64,000 bases of DNA, taken from the NCBI GenBank assembly GCA_002077065.1, contig NAJO01000006.1, positions 434,001-498,000 on the forward strand. Direction: 5' to 3'. The notes beneath the pieces were generated by a model. It saw only the letters and a list, made by a program, of their open reading frames with translations, had not been told where the DNA came from and did no database searches. Numbering within the stretch: the first letter of the stretch is position 1; each line of letters opens with the position of its first letter. Source of the DNA: Cryoendolithus antarcticus (taxonomy: Eukaryota > Ascomycota > Dothideomycetes > Cladosporiales > Cladosporiaceae). A program made the position numbers and the translations under genes. Positions 51,313-62,831 of this stretch are shown here, piece after piece.

Positions 51313-52241
51313 ATGGTGTCCCCACAACATCCCTCGGGCGACGGGCGCTCACTCGCGAGCTCCCCGATCGACATCGGCCTTCCCAGCGGCCCAACTACTC
51401 ACGGTCTCCACAAAGTGATCGACCTCTTCGACGTCCTAGTCGGCACAGCGCCAAATCAAAACTACTTCGAACTCCACACCTTCCTCTTCTATGATCGCTC
51501 GGTCTTTTCCGGAGGCACCTCGATACTGGCACCAACCCAGCAATCCCTAACACCACGCCTACAGTTTTCGGTGCCTATCTGAGTTTAGCTTACGGCCAGT
51601 CAGTCACAGCTGCACTTCGGTCGCTAGCAGCCAACGACGACGCGCCCGCCCTGCGACTGATAGACACCTATAACCTCGCCTTCCAACTCGACGACTATAC
51701 GGTCTGCAACAAGATCATAAACTGGATGATCTCGAGCCCTTACGCTGATCACTCACAGCCATCGATCGAAGACGCAGTACACGTCTATTCCACGGACCCG
51801 AGCGACGAACATCCGCTGCGCCTCCTCGTCACCATGTAGTTCCTGCTGGAGATCGACGACGGTTGGGACTCCATGGAGTGGGAGGCGTTGCCGAAGCAGC
51901 TTTTGGCGGACTGCATAAGGGCTTACGTGAGGAGAAAGAATGCTAATGGGGAGCATCATGCGCTTGTCGAGAACGTATTCCGGCGGGGACTTGGAACGTG
52001 GAAGAGGTGTGGGCCGTTGCATTTGCATAGCGAGGAACATCCAAAGTGTAAGAAGAGAGGAGATGTTGGAGGATTTGAGGAGGTGGAGGGCCATATGTGG
52101 CTTTGTGGTGATCTGGAAGACAGGGTCCTTGAACGAGGTGAGGTTAGATGGAACGAATGTACATTTACGTTCTTAGTTCGATCGTACTTGCCTTCTTCGA
52201 TGTATCTAGACTGGACTTCACTTGCACCTATGAACGTGTAG
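51313..52241 (+). pseudogene. Broken BTB/POZ-like gene
   Basis: The first frame (from an ATG at 51313) encodes HKVIDLFDVLVGTAPNQNYF and LHTFLFYDRSVF, which resembles the start of a fungal BTB domain. At about 51510, within a run of four T, one base seems to be missing: the homologous continuation (RRHLDTGTNPAIPNTTPTVF, then AYLSLAYGQSVT and IDTYNLAFQLDDYTVCNKII) lies in another frame. That frame meets a TAG at 51837-51839 and afterwards continues coding-like for over 100 codons (FLLEIDDGWDSMEWEALPKQ) to a stop at 52241. Two independent lesions make a pseudogene the simplest reading; sequencing error is possible for the homopolymer. BTB proteins are the usual substrate adaptors of cullin-3, which is encoded elsewhere in this window. 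Confidence 0.6.
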
Positions 52242-54166
52242 CACTAAGGTGTCCCATCTGCGCAGTGCCGTTGAGCTAATACCAACCTGTATCTGCTGGC
52301 AGTCGTCACATGATAGATCGCTGCAATGCTGACCACCTTTCCGGTCCTCTCGCCGATAGGAACTCTTTGCTTGCGCATATCTCGGCGACGTCGCAGAACC
52401 GAGCGTTCATGCATGGAAGCCTTGAGAAGAAATGCGGTACGGTGATACGAAATGCGATGCTACCTAGTATGTCTCAGGATCGTCGCCACAGCCAGAACAC
52501 ACTCGCAGTGCACTTGGTAGCAGCACGAGACCCTTGTAATCTTCGACGAGCGGAGAGGCTTCGTCCTCGATATACCCTCCAATTTGCAGCTCTGCGTCCC
52601 CTGCTCGTACGGATCTGGGCCGACTGAAGACAGGCCAACCCGGCGATGTCGATCTGTGTGCATCTGTACCCGGATGGCAAAGTCGCACTATTGCAGTAAT
52701 CTGGGTAGCCGGTCCAGATTGCAGTACCGTCAGGACGCGGAACCACGCGAGTCCACAGACGAGGCATCGCGTTATCGACCACAGCCATCAGCAAAGTCAA
52801 CAGGAACGCCCATCATCAATTGGTCCACATCAGCGTGCGGCGTCCGGAATTGAAGAGAGTGCACGCGCCTGGCGTTTCCTGCTGCAGTGGCTGGCCCGTT
52901 CGTACAGGGACCCTAGCAAATCAACGGCCGCCCTTGCACGTGGATTAATCAATTCGAACGGCCTGCTTACATTTCTACTCGCAGTGCATACGCGAGTTGC
53001 GGAGCAGAGTGGAGGTGACGGCACGTGCTGCAGGGTGCTCACAATATCACGCATGCAAGATGCAAACTTGTAGGAACGAATCATCGGGAATCATATCTGT
53101 GTCAAGATTCGAAGGATGAAGATGTCGAACGTAATGCAAGCCAATCGGTATATCATGCCGTTTTCCTCGCACAAGCTCTCTAGTCTTCAACAGACTTCGA
53201 CCCGAAAACAACGCGCCGGGTCCGGCAGTGAAAGTCGTTGTGCCGCGGCGAATGAGCGTTTTGCTGTGGGGTGATGGACGAATTTGGGCTTTTCCACTGT
53301 CTCAGATCGAAACTAGGAGAAGTGGCGCGCCGCAATCTTCTCTCTCCCATCTAGCTGGGTGAACTCTATCACCGTCGCGTCTCTTCCAGACACCAGGTAG
53401 GTGAAGCCGTTGGCGATGGCTAATCGCAATATGGCTTCGCACTTCGCACACGGCACAGAGCCTCCGCTGTGCCACTATCCAACCAGGTATCACATTACCA
53501 TCGCATTGCAGGCAGCCAATCGCTTCGGTATCACTAAATTAAATTTACAGGAGAAACACGCCCAGTGGAGATACGGCAGCGTCCACTGGCGTTGATGATC
53601 TACAACTGGCGCAGGAACTAATGCACGCGCGCCTGTACCTGAGCACGACCTACAATCCTCTGCCGACGAGATAGCCTTCGTCTCCCTACCGTGGACTTCC
53701 TTCTGCATTGGATGGTGGTTTGCTAGGCGTCGTATTCCTGTCTCTATTATTCTCATTATCTATTCCACCGCCAAAGCTTCCTGCAAGTGCATACAAAGGT
53801 ACGTCGACATACCTGCCCCGCGAGTGCAAGGTCCATGGGTTCAACGGCTGCCACGACCGAGTCAGAGGGAGAAGCGGCGCATACTGATGACGGGACAGGG
53901 AAAGCATCAGTCGTGAGCACTGCGGGCATGCAGTGACTTCATTGACCATCTGCTGCGTCGTTGCGTAACGGAACACCACGCCATGCACGGCATCCACCTT
54001 CTCTACGTAGGTGTCCGACTTGCACGACCAAGCACAGCGCATCTGCCACTGACACGAGGCAGCCTATGTGACTTTGCGAATAATCAGTCTTTGCAGCGCC
54101 ACAACTCTGCTCGCCAAGACGAGTTGACTGGACTGAGCCCGAGTATCCTGCGTCGCGATCTCCACG
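52242..54166. other. Region with no supported gene
   Basis: These 1.9 kb contain only short frames. Two minus-strand stretches (52630-52800 and 52464-52625, in different frames) have protein-like composition and may be a gene remnant. No ATG, splice pattern or motif links them convincingly. The right part should hold the apsA promoter. Confidence 0.35.
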
Positions 54167-57100
54167 ATGTCGGACTACTTCAGCGAGTATACTTCGTTCA
54201 TAGGCGGCAAGGGCCTTCCATCCCCTGCAGATACTCCCTACGAGACTCCAGGCTTCTTGAAGACTCGACGATCGTCACGCGCTACTACCGCGGGATCCAG
54301 ATCGCGAGAACCTTCGAGCTCCCCTCCGCCGCTTCCACCAGATGCTGTGGACTACAACGAGAAGAGTCGAGACGGTAGATATTCTGCCTTAGATCCACGG
54401 CGATTCACACCCACATTGCATGCCTCCTTCGTGTCCGAGATTCTGTCACTGAGACGCGAACTCGAGTCAAAGAACAATCTAGTCGATAATCTGGAGAACG
54501 AGCTCGCAACAACGAAGAACGACAATGAGGGTCTATCACAGCAGCTCACGGCGAGCACCAAGGCAGGCAGACTTGCGAAGCAGCAGGTACACCAGATGGA
54601 AGCGGGGACACTAGAAGCACTTGACGCGATGGCACGCGAGCGAGACGCCGCAAAGATCACGTCACAAGATCTCCGAAGCAAGTTGGAGGCTTCGCAGAAT
54701 AGCTCGCGACTTCAGGACCAGGACGCCGAGCGTACACAATCTATCTGGGAGCGCGAGAAAGAGACCTGGGACAATGAAAGGCGTCAACTCGAGAGACGAG
54801 TCCACGTGACCGAAACTCGACTTCGTACTTTTGTCGAAGAGATGACAGCACAACAAGCAGCGAGCGAGTCACGAAATGGTTTTCACGATGAAGCTGGAGA
54901 ATCCAACACTTTTAACGACAGCGGTATAGGTCTCGACAGCGAACTCGGCGCAGCAAGTCCTAAGAAACAGCATCATGTACGTAATGCAAGTAGTATGAGC
55001 TACCGAAGCCGTAACGGAGGTAGAGCGTCAGGACGACGATCCATCGAGACGCCAGAGCCGTGGACAATGGCCAATGGTCACAGCTTGGCTGATGAGCTGG
55101 GCATTGACGAAGAGGACGAGTACGATATGGACGAATTCGAGCATGGCGATGAGTCGCTCGAATATCCGGAGCGCGTGCGACGAAATGTGGAATCCCGACA
55201 GGAGGACGGCGATCCCGAAAACAAAGCTAAGCGCGTGCTCGGCATCACAGACGAGATTGCTCAGCCATCGCATAGGCGCGATAACTCGGCAGGTTTCAGT
55301 ATGGCGCCTATACAATCGTCGCCAGAGATCTCGCGAGAAACAACCTCGGTGGATGCACCGAAGCTCACATATGTGGACGCTGGATACCAGCCCTCACCGC
55401 CTCCTTCGCCACCAAAGGTCAGGATCACGCCAGCTGCGAGAGTGGATGCAGTTCCGATCGACAATGATCAGTCCCAGATGCAGCACGCTATGGCTGTGGA
55501 TGCACGGGTGGCTGCCTCACCTATAAGCCCACCCGAGACACCAATCATTGATAGCACGCCCTGGTCAGAACGCAAGCGGCGATCTCTTTTCAAGGCAGTG
55601 TACAGCGATGTCGCGACACAGACTGAAGTAGCGGAAAATGTGCAACCCAGGGCTGAAACCAACAAGCGCGACAGTCTACAAATCCCGGTGCTCGTTCCAT
55701 CTATCGCCATCCATCCGCCGTCCTCGCGACCGTCTTCTCCAAGGCCATACGCGTTGCCACCAGGCACAAGAAACGCCTCTACGCAAGCCAGCTTGGCCGG
55801 GAACAGCAAAGATGCGTCGGTGCAGACTGAAGAAATTCGCATCGACAAGCGACGGCAAATTAAGCTTCCTCCGCACCTACTTCCGTCGTATCTCGACGAG
55901 AGTCTGGTGTACCCAGAGCCTTCACCGCATTTTGATGCCGCGCCTGTCCAGATGAAGCAGAGAGAAGTCAGCATGCCACCAGCTCCGATCCTTACGAATT
56001 TCAAAGCTGCGGTGACAGCAATGCCAACACCACCAATTCAATCGCCAGTTGATGCGACAAGTCCTGTGTATACCCGCCATGGAAGCAACAAGTCGCTCAG
56101 CTCTATGCCGTTGAAAGCCATCCCGCTGCCGAAGCCAGTTCTGGCACCGTCAGCGGCCTTTGCTGAGGCTCCGTCGACCAAGTCCGAGGGTCCTCTCAAC
56201 CGTTCATCGCAATTCGGCGTTAGTCAGAACAATGCCACGAGCCGACAGCTCGCTGCCATGGACGCCGAATCTGACTATAGCGACTATGAGGACGCGGAGA
56301 TGGGAGACGTTGCGACATCGATGCCCAGAAACGCTAAGGCGCCGATAGCCAGATTCGACTTCCCAGCGTCTATCTTCGGCAACATGCCGCAGTCTCCGAT
56401 GCATCGGCCAGGGACGGCCGACTCGTACGATGCAGCGCCGGCACCATCAATCGCCAGCAGCGCCGCTGGTTCATTCCGAGGCCCACCCACCCGCAGGGCG
56501 CCTCCGCCGCCGAAGCTCAACTCATACAACAAGCACCGTTCGCGCAGTCCGAGCTTCCACAGCATCGCATCGAGCAGCTTCAGCACACAGTCGGCGATTC
56601 CTCCGTACCCGATTCCCATGCGCTCGAGCTCTCGTGTCGTACCGCCGGTGTTTAACAACGGTCGCCGGAGCCCGACACCCGACAACAACATGCCTCGTGG
56701 CCATCGCAACATGCGTGGCGCGCATCAGAAACTCGCCGCCCACCAGAGACAGGGAAGCCTCCGCAAGGTACAGTCAGCAACTGCTATGCGTGGCGGACAT
56801 GGTTCACGCATGTCACCAAAGAAGGCTTCGCCTCAGAAGCCGCGCCGTCGTCTACGCTCGCCTAGCCTTACACCGGTGCAGTCAATGGCCTTTGATAGCC
56901 CGGCGAGCCCGCGACAGACCAAGTTTCCAATTCCTGAGCTACCTACGCCATTGCAGCAAACATTGACGTTCGACTGGGGCAACCGTCCTTCGACTTCCAG
57001 CAAGCCGCCTGGTACCGCGGGCAGCTCACTGCCACCCACCGACGAGACACAATTGATAGATGCGATCGCGGCTACGATGGTCGGGGAGTGGATGTGGAAG

Positions 57101-58242
57101 TATATACGGAAGCGGAAATCATTCGGCGTTGAAGCAGCGGCAGATGACTTTGCCGCTCAGGCTGGTGACAATCAAGGTATTCCTTCAGGGACGCATGGGA
57201 CAAGGCATAAGCGATGGGTGTGGTTGTCGCCTTATGAGCGCACGATCATGTGGGACAGCAAGCAGCCTACGTCTGGGCAAGCCTTGCTCGGCAAGAAGGG
57301 CAGGAAGCGTGAGTCACCTCTCGAGATACCTCAGCGTCTGCCTATCACTGACGTATCTTTGCAGTCACCATCCAGGCCGTGCTCGACGTCAAAGACGAGA
57401 CGCCTCTCGGTCGCAAGCCCGAGCTGAACTCTGCCTTCGAGCGTTCCATCCTCATCCTGACACCCGCGCGAGCACTGAAATTTACCGCCGTCGACGCAAA
57501 GCGCCACGCCCTATGGATGTCCGCCCTCAGCTTCCTCGCCGAAGCCGACCGCAGCCAGACTGAGCTCCTGCCCCTACCCCTCATGCCTCCGATGCCCAAC
57601 CCAGCAGATCGGCCAAAGCGCGACGCGTCTCCTTCAATGGGCCGCGCCACAATACGAGACTCGGTCATGATCTCAAAGTCTAAGCATCCATCCCTGCTAC
57701 GAACAGCCTCCGCGCAACAGAATCCCAGCATCCCGCCGTCTCTTGCCTCGCCACCACCGATGCCAGATCAAGGCGCGGATTTCCCATCAATTCCCCGACT
57801 GTACAGCAGCACGACTCGACATCAGCGGAAGCGGAGTAATACCTCACCCCGCCTCGCGCCGCCATTCGCAACGAACTTCCGCTCTTTCTCCTCTTCCGCT
57901 GTCCCCTCGACAGCGATGTCCAACACCTCTTCCCGCCCCGGTGGGAACAACAGCCTTCCCTCCAGCAAGCCGAGCGCTGAGAGCAGTCGTCCGAGCGTAG
58001 TCGACACGACTGTCCGGATGGAAGCGTTCGTTGACCCGGCGCTACGGAACGGCGTACTGTACGTACCACCTCCGCCAGCTGCTGGAGGTGCCAATGTCGC
58101 GGGCGCGGCGGGAGGTAAAGCTGGATCCATAAGCCCGAGACGGCGGAGACAGGAGAGTAATGTCAGTAATACTACAGTCGATCGGAAACGGGCAGGATAT
58201 ATATTCGACGAGGAGGGCTTGGATCCGTTCAAGGGTTTCTAG
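54167..58242 (+). CDS. apsA: ApsA/Num1-type nuclear migration protein with C-terminal PH domain
   Basis: This cortical anchor binds dynein and positions nuclei and spindles; its PH domain holds it at the plasma membrane. Exons 54167-57308 and 57365-58242 give 1339 residues. Residues about 85-235 form a coiled coil (FVSEILSLRRELESKNNLVD, LENELATTKND, WEREKETWDNERRQLERR) starting with the ApsA hallmark RFTPTLHASFVSEIL. A long Ser/Pro-rich disordered region follows. The Mcp5-type PH domain spans about residues 960-1110: LIDAIAATMVGEWMWKYIRK, RHKRWVWLSPYERTIMWDSK and, after the 56-nt intron, IQAVLDVKDETPLG and SILILTPARALKFTA with HALWMSALSFL. The tail is low complexity. The long calponin or repeat region of some Num1 proteins is absent. 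Confidence 0.93.
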
Positions 58243-58529
58243 GAGAAAGTTGAAGGTGTTGTTTGTGGAGTCTGGGTCTGAGAATGTCTTTTCAGTTTTA
58301 GATTAGCCTGCTGAACATACTGGCGCTTTGTACACGGACCGGATGGACTGGATGGCGCAAAGGGACTGGGAAAGATCAGGGTGCAATAAAGCGAGCGATC
58401 GCACGGCCTCGGCGGATATCCATGTACATACTTGCAAAGACTACTTCCACCTACGCGCGCCTCCAAGCGCACTTCAATCAGCGACTCACCCGCTGATGAA
58501 AGCCAGAAGCAAGACCCGGCTTACTGATA

Positions 58530-60671
58530 TCATATCTTATGCGCCGTCTGCTTCTCATAAAATTCCAACGTCAACGCCGCCAACAACCCGGGCACCTCGC
58601 GGCGCCCTTCAACCCAAAACTCAACACTCTCCCTTATCTCACCTGCAAACACCGACTTAGGGCCGCCACTAACTTTCATAGTCCCCTGCTCGCCATCAAA
58701 CGTGATTGAGTTCTCGACCTCCTCGCCTTCAGCCCCCATATGAGTGGGGTACAAGATCGAAGTACATTTGACCCGCCCGTTGGGTTGAAAATCCAATTTC
58801 CAGCCGAGGATCGAAGCGACGGCTTCGCGGAACTCGAGCGATTTGGAGCTGAAGATTTGTTTGAGACGGAGGGATTTCTTCTCCATGCCTTTTATTGTGT
58901 CTTGGAGTTCGGTGAGCTGGAGGCGCGTGGCGTCGAGCGTGGAGATCGGGACGACTTTGGCGCTATGGGGTACGCCTTCGAGCTGGGCGAGTAGGGCGGT
59001 GTTTTCTGAGCGGAGGGTATGGAGGGTGGAGAGTTTGACGCGCTCGTAGTCTGCTGTGGGGTTTGAGCGGAGTTCGAGGGTGCGGGTGCTGGAGGCGGAT
59101 CTTAGTGCGGAGAGTTGGGTGGTTGAGGCGCGGAGATCGGCTTCGAGAATTGAGGCGCGGTGTTGGGTAGTGGTGAGCTCGTCTTGGAGGGCGCGCGTTT
59201 TGCGGCGAAGCTCGCCGACCAAGTGTGAGGAGTCGGTCTCATCGTCTTCACGGGGCCTTTTGTTGGGCGACACTACTGGTGGAGGTGCATGGCTCTCGAG
59301 TGCGCTTAGGTCGGCGTGCAGTGTCTCTAGCTCCGTGCGGTGCTGTTGGAGCAGATCTTCGAGCTCTTGGACGCGTTTCGCATGCGCTTCGTCTACTTCT
59401 GCAGCGTTGAATTGGGCCTCTTCGGCTTCGAATGTCTTCATCTGCGCGCGAAGGTACTCGACCTCCTTGATCGCCAGGTTCTTCTGTCTCTCCAGACGCG
59501 CTCGTGCTTTCGCATCCGGAGCGCTGACAGTTGCAGGTACTCTCGAGGCCGCACTCCTCAACGCATCGAGCTCGCTCTGCAAGGCCGCCTTATCGTCCTG
59601 CAGCGCGCGTATATTCTCCTCCCTCACATTAAGCTCCGGCTGCACAGCTCCCAGCCGATCCACAAGCTCCAATCTCTCCAGCCTCTCGTGCATGAAAGCC
59701 TTCGCCATCTCCTCCGGCGTCTCAAACGCCACCTCTTCGCCTGCACCCTCATTCTGCAAATAGCTCCTCCACCCCCTCTTCTCATCCTCAAGAATACACC
59801 TCTGCAACTGCGCCTCGGCCAATTCCCGCCTCAAATCCTCCATAATCCTGACCTTGGCCTCCAAACCCCTCTTCTCCTCCTCCACAACCTCCACGCTCCT
59901 CGCAGTGCCCTTAAGTCTCTTCAACTCGTTACCCTGATCCCGCAACATGCCCTCCAAACGGCGGATATACTCCACCTGCTCGCCCAGCTCCTTACGGACC
60001 AGATCAAGCGACTCGCGATCGCCCTCCCGGCTCTTCAGTCCCAGGACCTCCTCCTCCAGCTCCCCAACGCGTCGTTCCCTCTCTTGGAACCTCTCGTGCG
60101 CCTCACTTAGCCCTTCCCTCAATCGCCCTTTCTCCCTCTCAGCCTCGTCCGCCTCTCCCTTGCTCCTACTGAGTCGTTCCTCCAGATCCCCACACCGTCG
60201 CTCCAACACCCTTCTCCCTTCCTCTCCCTCACCCCGTAACTCCTCAACCTCCTCCCTCAACCCTCTACTCTCCTCCCCAAGCCCGCGGATCCGCTTCTCC
60301 AACACCCCCCTCTCATTCTCACTCTTGATCCTCACATCCTGCACTTCCCTCGCCAACCCCTCGACTTTCTTCACAGCCGTATCGCGTGCGCGCTCGGCGT
60401 CAAGGGCGCGTTTATAATCCGCTTCAGCCCTCGCTTGCACTTCGCGGATCTCGCTTTGCGATTCGAGGGTGTGGAGTTCGCGCTCCTGTTTCAAGGCGTC
60501 GAGTTCATATTGCAGCGTGCGGACTTGTGTGCGTAGCGTCTCTGTGCTGTGATCGGTGCGGACGGGGATTGAGGAGTGGGGTGGAGGGGCCTTTTGGGGG
60601 ATGATGGAGGAGCGGCGGTGAGGGGAGGGAGCGCCGGAGAGGAAGTCGTATGTGGGCTGGTGGTGGGTCAT
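58530..60671 (-). CDS. mad1: Spindle assembly checkpoint protein Mad1
   Basis: The protein recruits Mad2 to unattached kinetochores and nuclear pores. A single exon encodes 713 residues from the ATG at 60671; the frame is open 51 codons further upstream, but that part is not Mad1-like. A short basic, Ser/Pro-rich start is followed by a nearly continuous coiled coil (residues about 45-620). The Bub1-binding RLK motif is seen in KKSLRLKQIFSSKSLEFREA, and the C-terminal head domain (VASILGWKLDF, SILYPTHMG, ESVEFWVEGRREVPGLLAAL, LEFYEKQTAHKI) is the conserved Mad1 fold. The gene is convergent with apsA. Long antisense frames (235 and 256 codons) are by-products of the coil's codon bias. Confidence 0.93.
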   Translation of the reverse strand: MTHHQPTYDFLSGAPSPHRRSSIIPQKAPPPHSSIPVRTDHSTETLRTQVRTLQYELDALKQERELHTLESQSEIREVQARAEADYKRALDAERARDTAVKKVEGLAREVQDVRIKSENERGVLEKRIRGLGEESRGLREEVEELRGEGEEGRRVLERRCGDLEERLSRSKGEADEAEREKGRLREGLSEAHERFQERERRVGELEEEVLGLKSREGDRESLDLVRKELGEQVEYIRRLEGMLRDQGNELKRLKGTARSVEVVEEEKRGLEAKVRIMEDLRRELAEAQLQRCILEDEKRGWRSYLQNEGAGEEVAFETPEEMAKAFMHERLERLELVDRLGAVQPELNVREENIRALQDDKAALQSELDALRSAASRVPATVSAPDAKARARLERQKNLAIKEVEYLRAQMKTFEAEEAQFNAAEVDEAHAKRVQELEDLLQQHRTELETLHADLSALESHAPPPVVSPNKRPREDDETDSSHLVGELRRKTRALQDELTTTQHRASILEADLRASTTQLSALRSASSTRTLELRSNPTADYERVKLSTLHTLRSENTALLAQLEGVPHSAKVVPISTLDATRLQLTELQDTIKGMEKKSLRLKQIFSSKSLEFREAVASILGWKLDFQPNGRVKCTSILYPTHMGAEGEEVENSITFDGEQGTMKVSGGPKSVFAGEIRESVEFWVEGRREVPGLLAALTLEFYEKQTAHKI

Positions 60672-61050
60672 CGTGCCTGAGAGTATGGAGAGTGACAGTT
60701 GGAAGACATAGAATATATGTATAGCAGTAGTGTTTGGATAATGAAGCTCAGGTACCGGATTGGGACTAGCAGTTTGCCCCAAAATCACGGTGTCACGTGG
60801 TGATGGTCGACAGTAGGGTGGCAACCAGACGAATACCTTGACTAAGACCCCGATCGGCGCTCAACGATGTATATGATAATCGGGTGAGCGTTGCCTCATC
60901 ACTTCATACATATCTTGTATAGTCTATCGCATTCCGTCCAAGCAGCGTAAACGAATAATCCTCCCATCGTGAGGACCATATATCCACGCCATTGCCTCCA
61001 TGGCCGTCTCCTGGCGGCCAACTGCGTCCTCATTCATCGACATATCGACC
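60672..61050. other. Intergenic, nothing recognised
   Basis: This is the Mad1 promoter region and the 3' end of the small secreted-protein gene. A CACGTG-like core (TCACGTGG) occurs near 60794; its use is unknown. Confidence 0.4.
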
Positions 61051-61467
61051 TCACCAGACACCCGTCCCCGTCGGCTGGACACCTCCAGTGCCGGTAGGCC
61101 AAGCGAACCCGGTCGACGCTGCCGCACCACTCCCAGTTGGCCTCCAATGCTTCGAATGCCCCTTGCCGCCACGCCAGTGAGCCTCCTTGGCATTTCTCTG
61201 GCGTACGCCTTCATAGCGTCTCGCAAGTAGACCGTCCGTGTCTGCTACATCGTCGCATGTGCTAGTGGGAACCGGTGCTGTGCCTGTGCCGGAGGCATAT
61301 ATACTGCTTGGGTAGGCAGTTGGGTAGTGTGAGTGTGGCGCGGTACCGGTTGCGAAGGACTTAATGGAGTGACCGCGCCATGCTTTGTCGCCGCCGTGTG
61401 GAGAAGCGAGGACAGAGGTGGCGAGTGTGAGGATAGTGGCGAGCTTGAGTGCGTTGAGGGCTACCAT
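61051..61467 (-). CDS. Small secreted protein, Gly/Thr/Pro-rich
   Basis: The product has 138 residues from the ATG at 61467 and starts with a clear signal peptide (ALKLATILTLATSVLAS). The mature part is rich in T, G, P, S and H with repeated PTGTG-type units near the end (FAWPTGTGGVQPTGTGVW) and has few cysteines (one, at TCDDVAD). A dibasic LLARRYEG could be a Kex2 site. It lacks a GPI-anchor tail. It may be a cell-wall or apoplast protein; there is no recognised domain. The frame extends upstream for 82 codons, but with non-secretory sequence, so the signal peptide decides the start. Confidence 0.6.
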   Translation of the reverse strand: MVALNALKLATILTLATSVLASPHGGDKAWRGHSIKSFATGTAPHSHYPTAYPSSIYASGTGTAPVPTSTCDDVADTDGLLARRYEGVRQRNAKEAHWRGGKGHSKHWRPTGSGAAASTGFAWPTGTGGVQPTGTGVW

Positions 61468-62609
61468 TGTCGCTGAGGTTGAGCTGTACTGGCGGTGGTC
61501 TGTTGAGAGCGTATGGGGGACGAGAGACGTGATGGATAGTGGAAAATTTCGGAGTACTGTGAATGAGAGCCGCAGCGCGAGCAGTGATGAGACAAGAGGC
61601 ACGTACATATACCTGCACTTACATCGACGAATCCCACCAGACTCCATACTTCGGCACCCGCGACAGCCCAGCTTCGCGCCATCATAGACAAGATGCAAGG
61701 TACCATTCGCCACCGCGGACTTGTCACTTGCTCCAGTGCGGTCGCGGCCAGCCGTCCGCTCAGCCAGTGTTGAGAGAGCTAACTTGGAGCCCTGTGTGAA
61801 TCTGTTGCGGGGCTTTCCGTCTCAGTGACAACTTACCGAGGGATGCTGGTCTGAACGGTGGTCGTTATCGTGGACCATCCGGCTTGCGATAGGAAGTGGT
61901 GCAGTACACTTCCGGCTCCGCAATCTTCTCGAGGCTGCCGAGGGACAGAATCTGTCGCTTACCGGTCGATGGGTGGCTCGCATGTTGTGACATCCCTTGA
62001 CTAAAGAGAGCACTTGTGCCTTAGTGGAATGCGCTCAGGGTCGAGTCAAGTTACCAGGACTTCTGGTGTCGTCCTAATACCTGGAGGAGCAGACAACAGC
62101 GTGATCAGGCTGTAGCTAGATGGGAGACAGCATGTGCAACCGCACGATCGCACGTCTGAGACAAGTGGGGTGAGGGCTGCGCAATCGTTCGCATAGTCAG
62201 CGTGTAGTTCGCGCGGGCGACGCAGAGATTGTCCGGCCCTGCAGGAGGAGGATGTGGATGTTGCGATAAGGTGTGTTGAGGTGCAAGCATGTTGAGCTAC
62301 GGATGAGGTCGGTTTCCAGTCAGATGCCAAGCACGGCAGGCGAACCTTGTCGCTGCCACGTGGACGGGCCGTGTGTTCGCATCGAGGTTGTTCTTGCATT
62401 GCAATGCAGGTACTTGTGCTCATGTATCAGGCGCTAGGTGGCGGTGATGATGTGATGAGCTATGCTGTCATCTATGTAGTCAGTGATGCGATTGGTGCCT
62501 GCAGCCCAGCTGGGAATTATCTCTCCGTCAGTAATGTGTCTCTCTACAGGCACTGCGCAGAAAATCGGTAGGGATTTATCCTTGATCAAGACCTAGCAAC
62601 CTCGTTATT
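61468..62609. other. Intergenic, nothing recognised
   Basis: These 1.1 kb contain several frames under 130 codons of irregular composition. I see no gene, repeat or RNA. Confidence 0.4.
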
Positions 62610-62816
62610 TCAGCGTCTCTTAGCGAGAGCTTGGACTTTGCCCAGTATCAAACGTCGCCAGGACGCCTTGATCGTGTGACCTTCCGCATCCTGTATCATA
62701 TGCCCTTCTTCTACACCTGTTCCACTCATCAAAGCAGCGGGAGCCACAACAGCCTCATCCACCCCATCCAGATGTCCCTCGGTCGCAGGCGAGTCATTCT
62801 CACCGCTGGCTGCCAT
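62610..62816 (-). CDS. Possible small ORF just downstream of SF3b p14, in its frame
   Basis: An ATG with a strong initiation context (GAGCCATGG) lies 15 nt after the stop codon of the SF3b p14 gene. It opens 68 codons in the same reading frame, with protein-like, acidic-then-basic composition (MAASGENDSPATEG start, WRRLILGKVQALAKRR end). It could be a separate short gene, a downstream ORF of a bicistronic mRNA, or the product of stop-codon readthrough. I know no counterpart, and chance is possible. Confidence 0.3.
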   Translation of the reverse strand: MAASGENDSPATEGHLDGVDEAVVAPAALMSGTGVEEGHMIQDAEGHTIKASWRRLILGKVQALAKRR

Positions 62817-62831
62817 GGCTCCCTCGTCCCG

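Noticed and set aside
59056..60417. Plus-strand frames of 156-256 codons opposite mad1
   Set aside because: They are antisense to a coiled-coil gene, rich in Ser/Leu/Arg from complementary codon bias, with no motif.
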